This document shows positions 6,088 through 8,853 of a DNA stretch of 8,853 nt, piece by piece (the first letter of the stretch is position 1; each line of letters opens with the position of its first letter). Position numbers and translations under genes: made by a program. Source of the stretch: Deltaproteobacteria bacterium (GTDB lineage: Bacteria > Desulfobacterota > Syntrophobacteria > BM002); contig CP070843.1 in NCBI GenBank assembly GCA_020350905.1, positions 2,084,788-2,093,640 of the forward strand, written 5' to 3'. The notes beneath the pieces were generated by a model. That model searched no databases. It saw nothing but the letters and a program-made list of their open reading frames with translations, and was not told the origin of the DNA.

Positions 6088-6689
6088 AGTGTCGCCTCCA
6101 GATAAGGCTTCATTACGTTGGCCACGCGGCAGATCTTTGCGTAATGCCACAGCTCGTCGTTGGTACATTTCCTCTGGCTGCGACAGTCCCGAAGAGCCTC
6201 CAGGGCTACATCGAGACCAATCTTGTTCCGGTACTTGAAGCAATCTGCCACGGTCTTGGCCGGGTTGTATACTTTCGCCATAACCCCCTCTATCTGGTGT
6301 TTTTCCACCCCGTCTTCGAGTGCCGATCCCGAAAATCGAACTATCTGTATAGGTAGCCGCGGCTCTTTCGGTAGGCGCGCCTTGCGATCTATGGCCAGCC
6401 AAACTTGAAATGGCATTTGTGTCGTCAGGTCATGAAATCGGAGTGCTGAAAGCAGACAAATCACACCCGCAGGTACCCGTTTGCAGACTTCAGCAAGTGT
6501 TCGATTCTCAGTAGGTTTTGCATCAACGAGAACATACAGACCTCGGCCTACGCGGTCTAGCAGACCTTGGTGGTATAGCAGGTTGAGGTATTTGCGCGGG
6601 ATTCCGTGTGCGTCCAGATCCCGCGGTCGCAGGACTCCTGCTTCTCTGGCGATTTCCAGAACCCTCTTCGCTGTTGCGGACTTTGGCAT
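6084..6689 (-). CDS. abiEi: AbiEi-family antitoxin and repressor (element-borne)
   Basis: The 201-residue protein has the classic AbiEi plan. A winged helix occupies about 5-55 (AKRVLEIAREAGVL, RDLDAHGIPR, LDRVGRGLYVL), followed by the C-terminal antitoxin domain with GVICLLSALRFHDLT (75-89) and the YNPAKTVADCFKYRNK segment (141-156). AbiEi represses its own operon and neutralises AbiEii without stable binding in the systems studied (type IV). ATG 6689 is chosen because homologues begin there, with the winged helix almost at once. The open frame extends to 6908, but that part contains the promoter and operator. GGGAA 11 bp upstream is a modest ribosome site. The gene overlaps abiEii by 4 bp, so the pair is one operon. 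Confidence 0.92.
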   Translation of the reverse strand: MPKSATAKRVLEIAREAGVLRPRDLDAHGIPRKYLNLLYHQGLLDRVGRGLYVLVDAKPTENRTLAEVCKRVPAGVICLLSALRFHDLTTQMPFQVWLAIDRKARLPKEPRLPIQIVRFSGSALEDGVEKHQIEGVMAKVYNPAKTVADCFKYRNKIGLDVALEALRDCRSQRKCTNDELWHYAKICRVANVMKPYLEATL

Positions 6690-6705
6690 TAGAGTCAGCT
6701 TTCCC

Positions 6706-6741
6706 AAAACGTCGGCATTTATTAACATCTGCCGACGTTTT
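6706..6741. promoter_or_regulatory. Operator: perfect 12-bp inverted repeat of the abiE operon
   Basis: AAAACGTCGGCA (6706-6717) and TGCCGACGTTTT (6730-6741) flank a 12-bp spacer. The repeat overlaps the end of the -10 box and the predicted transcription start and lies 16 bp before the abiEi start codon, the expected place for AbiEi autorepression. Its sequence is unlike the operators before the AbiE-type operon at 489, so the two antitoxins should not cross-repress. Confidence 0.75.
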
Positions 6742-6767
6742 ATACCAGGTCTCGTCTTCCTATACAA
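6739..6767 (-). promoter_or_regulatory. Promoter of the abiEi-abiEii operon
   Basis: On the minus strand, TTGTAT (6767-6762) and TATAAA (6744-6739) are 17 bp apart. Transcription would begin near 6732, inside the inverted repeat, which supports the later start codon at 6689. Confidence 0.65.
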
Positions 6768-6930
6768 TGTTTTTATCCAATCTTTGGTGGCACGCCAGTG
6801 GCGGTGGTGATCGTCGTCTTCGGCGTGTTTATTATTATCGGACGGCAGAGTTCGAAACACCTTTCCTCCGAAAGACAAGGTCACCTGAGCTAGTGGTAGA
6901 TTCCGCATTCCTCCTTGTATTTAATTCGTT

Positions 6931-7071
6931 ATTACAGAGTGTTACAGGTTTTAGAGAACTATCGGAGGAGCATACTTGTCTTGAAGGAATTGGTCGCTAT
7001 TACGAGCTGAAAAAACAGGAACACAAAATGTAAAACTGGCGTAATTACAGGATGTTACACTATTGTTACAG
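6931..7071. repeat. Phased TTACA repeats
   Basis: ATTACAGAGTGTTACA (6931-6946) and ATTACAGGATGTTACA (7044-7059) match at 14 of 16 positions, and a further TGTTACAG lies at 7064-7071. The TTACA cores start at 6932, 6942, 7045, 7055 and 7066, so within each cluster they are 10-11 bp apart, one helical turn. TTACAG also occurs at 2882-2887 beside the left tRNA repeat. Likely binding sites for integrase, an excision factor or another element-encoded or host protein. Confidence 0.55.
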
Positions 7072-7132
7072 ATCAAATGCGTAAGCCAAACGATTATTAA
7101 ATGGCAGGCGCAAACACACACTCGCGGCAGGA

Positions 7133-7181
7133 AAGATAACTTCCGAATTTGAGGAACATTGTTTCATGCAACAGTTATCTT
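7133..7181. repeat. 9-bp inverted repeat with long spacer
   Basis: AAGATAACT (7133-7141) and AGTTATCTT (7173-7181) are perfect arms around 31 bp, and nearby CGGC/GCCG bases could extend the pairing imperfectly. It may be a protein site or an RNA fold; the function is unknown. Confidence 0.4.
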
Positions 7182-7210
7182 CGCCGGGATTTGGATTCAG
7201 GTTCAGCCAA

Positions 7211-7235
7211 CAGTTGCCTAACTTATGCCAAACTC
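7211..7235. repeat. 25-bp direct repeat, right-end copy
   Basis: Partner of 2921-2945 (22/25). Here it lies in non-coding DNA 128 bp inside the right tRNA repeat, so its conservation cannot be explained by integrase coding constraint. Confidence 0.5.
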
Positions 7236-7362
7236 TGGAGGCTATTTGTCAGGACTTGACGGTACAGTTTGGTAGATTTTAGTAAGGTAGGTTTTTTGAC
7301 AACTTATTGAAAGGAATGAGAAAATATACTGATACTCACACCCTACGTATGAACCGGTGTCT

Positions 7363-7404
7363 GATTCGTAGTCCGGCGCTCTATCCGGGCTGAGCTACGG
7401 GCGC
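7363..7404 (-). repeat. attR: detached 5' half of tRNA-Arg
   Basis: This copy of tRNA nucleotides 1-40 has no 3' half: the sequence departs from tRNA-Arg directly after the anticodon loop, so it cannot give a functional tRNA. It matches 2811-2852 at 41/42. Its D loop reads AGCCCGGATA, a common form in bacterial tRNA-Arg, whereas the intact gene has AGCCTGGATA. This would fit the fragment being the displaced host half, but the crossover point is not known. Confidence 0.85.
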
Positions 7405-7489
7405 CCTAGCATACATCGACAATATCGCGCAGATCGATTTTCTACCACGCAGCATCAGTTATGTCAATTTGTTCTCCGCCATTCAGCCA

Positions 7490-7828
7490 TCAGCCGTCGG
7501 AAAGAAACTTTTTGGAGACATACCAGTTCTCCGTGGTGTTTCCCTCTGCACGGAGTCGAAAGAAAGCAAAGTCGATTCTAGTCGGTGCAGGTTTGCAGCA
7601 GTAGAGTTTAGTACATGCTTAACCTTCTTTGAATTCTAAGCTCGTGAGCAATTCCTGCACTCGTTGGAAAGAATCTTGTTTCAAAAACGCCTGGTAATCC
7701 GTATTTGTCATTCCATCTTCTTTTACATCGTCGGTTGGTCCTCTTGCTTCAATCGATGCAAAATACTCGGACAGCAAAACCAGTGCTGTTTCTACACTGG
7801 TTTTTTCTAAACGTTTGAAAATAAACCC
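7490..7828 (-). pseudogene. Decayed coding sequence of unknown family
   Basis: On the minus strand, a 69-codon frame without a start codon near its head (7828-7619) has coding-like composition and encodes segments such as SVETALVLLSEYFASIEARG and FQRVQELLTSLEF, ending in KEG and TAA. In the same frame after that stop, a further open stretch (7618-7490) ends with TENWYVSKKFLSDG. I do not recognise either. The frame opens 15 bp beyond the 16-bp repeat at 7843-7858, as if the front of a gene had been cut off there. A small intact gene using an unusual start is possible but less likely. Confidence 0.35.
7776..7806 (+). terminator. Hairpin with T run downstream of vapC
   Basis: AAAACCAGTG (7776-7785) and CACTGGTTTT (7795-7804) form a perfect 10-bp stem with a 9-nt loop, followed on the plus strand by more T. 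On the minus strand, the direction of vapBC, only four T follow the stem, so it may stop vapBC transcripts about 80 bp after vapC, but weakly. It lies inside the decayed frame at 7619-7828. Confidence 0.5.
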
Positions 7829-7842
7829 TTACTATCAATAAG

Positions 7843-7858
7843 TTAGCTTGGTCCGACC
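7843..7858. repeat. 16-bp direct repeat, left of vapBC
   Basis: TTAGCTTGGTCCGACC here and TTAGCTTGATCCGACC at 8755-8770 match at 15 of 16 positions in direct orientation. Together they bracket the vapBC operon and the palindrome at 8571-8610. On the minus strand the core reads GGTCGGAYCAAGCTAA, which resembles short dispersed repeats seen in some bacteria; that link is from memory. Confidence 0.55.
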
Positions 7859-7881
7859 CCGATTCCAATTTGTATGAGACA

Positions 7882-8256
7882 CTAAAGTGTGTAGGGAATC
7901 TCGACAAAGGCGTGTTTCTTGGGATCGAAATCTTTCGTATTGCGTGTAGTCAATCTTGTCTTGTGATGTTGTGCCAAAGCAGCTTGAAAAGCATTCGGCA
8001 GCTTCCAACCATACTTTCTCCGCAGTTGGGCTGCCAGGTCGGCTATGGGTTTATCGATGATCAAAAGCTGGTACTGGTCCAAAAGGGGTGTTACCGCAGC
8101 CTGCCCTTCTTTGTGCAGGCCTGCAAGTATCTCAGCCCGCGTGATCACTGATATGGCCGTCTCCAAAGGATTCAGAGCAACAATAAAGCGGGTAGCTTCG
8201 GCTACTCCGTTCAGGTGGTCAATCAGTATGACGGAGTCGATCAGCCTTTCGATCAT
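7882..8256 (-). CDS. vapC: VapC-family PIN-domain toxin with an Asp-to-Asn change
   Basis: The 124-residue PIN-domain protein should be the toxin ribonuclease of a type II TA pair; VapC enzymes cleave tRNA or rRNA. ATG 8256 overlaps the antitoxin stop in ATGA and gives the usual start MIERLIDSVILIDHL; a longer frame from 8268 exists. PIN acidic positions are D7 and D13 in LIDSVILIDHL, E42 in TRAEILAG and D109 in TRNTKDF. The third conserved Asp, normally in LPDA, is Asn here (N88 in KLPNAF), from GAT to AAT, which may lower metal binding. There is no clear ribosome site, so translation probably depends on coupling to vapB. The family assignment is secure; activity is uncertain. Confidence 0.9.
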   Translation of the reverse strand: MIERLIDSVILIDHLNGVAEATRFIVALNPLETAISVITRAEILAGLHKEGQAAVTPLLDQYQLLIIDKPIADLAAQLRRKYGWKLPNAFQAALAQHHKTRLTTRNTKDFDPKKHAFVEIPYTL

Positions 8257-8492
8257 GAGGAATGCCATTCGGAACGAAGTTCTCTCTGGTATTCTAACCC
8301 GTCACCCTCTTTCCAGATGCCCCGGGTACCCTCAACGAGGGTTCGGTAGGTTTTCTCGAGCTCAGCGTCTTTCAGCCTGCGAATTCCTTGCCGAATGGCC
8401 TCAGCAAGAGATACTTGATTGGCGCGGCTGTAGCTTTCCAGCCACTGTTTGTCCTCTTCAGAGAGGGTAATAATGGTTCGTTTGCTTGCCAT
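8253..8492 (-). CDS. vapB: Ribbon-helix-helix antitoxin, VapB-like
   Basis: The 79-residue protein begins with a CopG/Arc-type ribbon-helix-helix domain: strand RTIITL (5-10), helix SEEDKQWLESYSRA (11-24), and second helix SLAEAIRQGIRRL (28-40). This domain would dimerise and bind the operator. The charged C-terminal part (about 41-79) is expected to wrap round and inhibit VapC. ATG 8492 is chosen because GGAG lies 6 bp upstream and the fold begins there; an upstream ATG at 8519 lies inside the operator. It overlaps vapC by 4 bp. The promoter and inverted repeats just upstream suggest autoregulation by the VapBC complex. Confidence 0.88.
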   Translation of the reverse strand: MASKRTIITLSEEDKQWLESYSRANQVSLAEAIRQGIRRLKDAELEKTYRTLVEGTRGIWKEGDGLEYQRELRSEWHSS

Positions 8493-8506
8493 AGTTCGCT
8501 CCAAAA

Positions 8507-8540
8507 ATATGATATACACATCTATATATCAGCATCATAT
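8507..8540. promoter_or_regulatory. Nested inverted repeats, likely VapB operator
   Basis: ATATGAT (8507-8513) pairs with ATCATAT (8534-8540), and inside them GATATA (8511-8516) with TATATC (8525-8530). The repeats cover the -10 region and transcription start of vapBC, a typical operator position for ribbon-helix-helix antitoxins. Confidence 0.6.
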
Positions 8541-8550
8541 CAATTGTCAA
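8523..8550 (-). promoter_or_regulatory. vapBC promoter
   Basis: On the minus strand, a perfect TTGACA (8550-8545) is followed by TATATA after 16 bp (8528-8523), or TATAGA after 18 bp. Either start gives a short leader before ATG 8492. Confidence 0.7.
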
Positions 8551-8570
8551 GAAATGATCTTTGTCAGCTG

Positions 8571-8610
8571 TTTTAGCCTGGCGCGTTTGCTCGCCCCACC
8601 AAGGCTAAAA
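8571..8610. repeat. REP-like imperfect palindrome
   Basis: Perfect arms TTTTAGCCT (8571-8579) and AGGCTAAAA (8602-8610) enclose a second stem, GGCG (8580-8583) with CGCC (8592-8595), leaving CCACCA as a bulge. No T tract follows on either strand, so it is not a simple terminator. It resembles repetitive extragenic palindromes, but only one copy is seen in the window. Confidence 0.5.
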
Positions 8611-8754
8611 CCTACCCGTAGCGAGCCCAAATCCGGAATCGCTGTATCACGCCCTTTAACTAGCATCCAAAAACGTCGATTTTGACCCCAAAAACACCGT
8701 TTTAAGGCCGAATTCAAGCCACTTTTCAGCCCTTTATATTAGGATATTAATTAC

Positions 8755-8770
8755 TTAGCTTGATCCGACC
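8755..8770. repeat. 16-bp direct repeat, right of vapBC
   Basis: Partner of 7843-7858 (15/16), 912 bp away. The intervening 8611-8754 holds no gene that I can support. Confidence 0.55.
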
Positions 8771-8853
8771 ATGGGAGCCAAATTCGCTATCAATAGACAG
8801 AATATCTATTATTGGAAAAAGGAAGGGGTCATCTCTGCCTCTCAGTCCTTGAC

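Larger units (their letters stand above)
6768..7362. other. Non-coding right end of the element
   Basis: About 600 bp between the abiE promoter and the right tRNA repeat has no convincing gene; the open frames on both strands lack family features or ribosome sites. It carries phased TTACA motifs, a 25-bp repeat shared with the left end and a 9-bp inverted repeat. These fit an attachment-site arm or a control region better than a gene. Confidence 0.55.

Noticed and set aside
6088..6402. N-terminal extension of AbiEii to 6402
   Set aside because: This part is the antitoxin gene read in another frame; GTG 6087 has GGAGG and a GTGA overlap.
6690..6908. N-terminal extension of AbiEi from the ATG at 6908
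   Set aside because: It would place the promoter and 12-bp inverted repeat inside the gene; homologues start at the residue encoded at 6689.
6608..7033. 141-codon plus-strand frame
   Set aside because: Overlaps the abiE promoter, operator and antitoxin gene in antisense; no ribosome site or domain.
7296..7330. TTGACA and TATACT as a plus-strand promoter before the right tRNA fragment
   Set aside because: The spacer is 23 bp, too long for a sigma70 promoter, and no gene follows.
7309..7390. Short frame starting MRKYTDTH near AAAGGA
   Set aside because: Only about 25 codons, ending within the tRNA fragment; likely chance.
8771..8853. Plus-strand frame MGAKFAINRQNIYYW running off the right edge
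   Set aside because: No ribosome site, only 27 codons, and the opposite strand is equally open; cannot be judged without more sequence.

Overview
The window looks like an accessory region of a bacterial chromosome. It has strong sigma70-type promoters, Shine-Dalgarno sites, a CCA-encoding tRNA-Arg gene, a tyrosine integrase, a probable group II intron end and three toxin-antitoxin (TA) modules. Base composition is moderate. The gene families fit a Gram-negative anaerobe or related environmental bacterium (for example Desulfobacterota), but nothing here fixes the taxon, so that is a weak guess.

Layout. (1) 1-243, minus strand: probably the 5' end of a group II intron running off the left edge. 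(2) 381-2383, plus strand: an operator-rich promoter, then a two-gene AbiE-type module. Its AbiEi-like antitoxin carries an N-terminal PD-(D/E)XK-like domain, and its partner is an AbiEii-family nucleotidyltransferase. (3) 2384-2722: non-coding, with G/C runs, small hairpins and an 11-bp tandem repeat. (4) 2723-2852, minus strand: tRNA-Arg(ACG) and its terminator. (5) 2811-7404: a compact integrated element bounded by a 42-bp direct repeat (41/42) of the 5' half of that tRNA gene. Between the repeats, all on the minus strand, lie the integrase, a truncated DNA methyltransferase N-terminus, a MazG-like pyrophosphohydrolase, a second and unrelated-looking AbiEii/AbiEi pair, and a roughly 600-bp non-coding end with phased repeats. 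(6) 7405-8853: decayed coding sequence and a vapBC pair, the latter bracketed by a 16-bp direct repeat and next to a REP-like palindrome.

How the parts fit. The element is one repeat-to-repeat unit of 4552 bp. It carries its own integrase and, it appears, a replacement promoter and 5' half for the tRNA gene it sits in, so the tRNA stays expressible. Its cargo is defence or addiction type: AbiE plus MazG-like, with a relic of a modification enzyme. Each TA operon has its own promoter overlapped by inverted repeats, as expected for autoregulation by the antitoxin. The most interesting points are the 5'-half tRNA integration, the candidate integrase arm sites shared by both element ends, the promoter-hairpin-terminator leader before the MazG-like gene, the nuclease-like domain on one AbiEi, and a VapC with Asn replacing a normally catalytic Asp.
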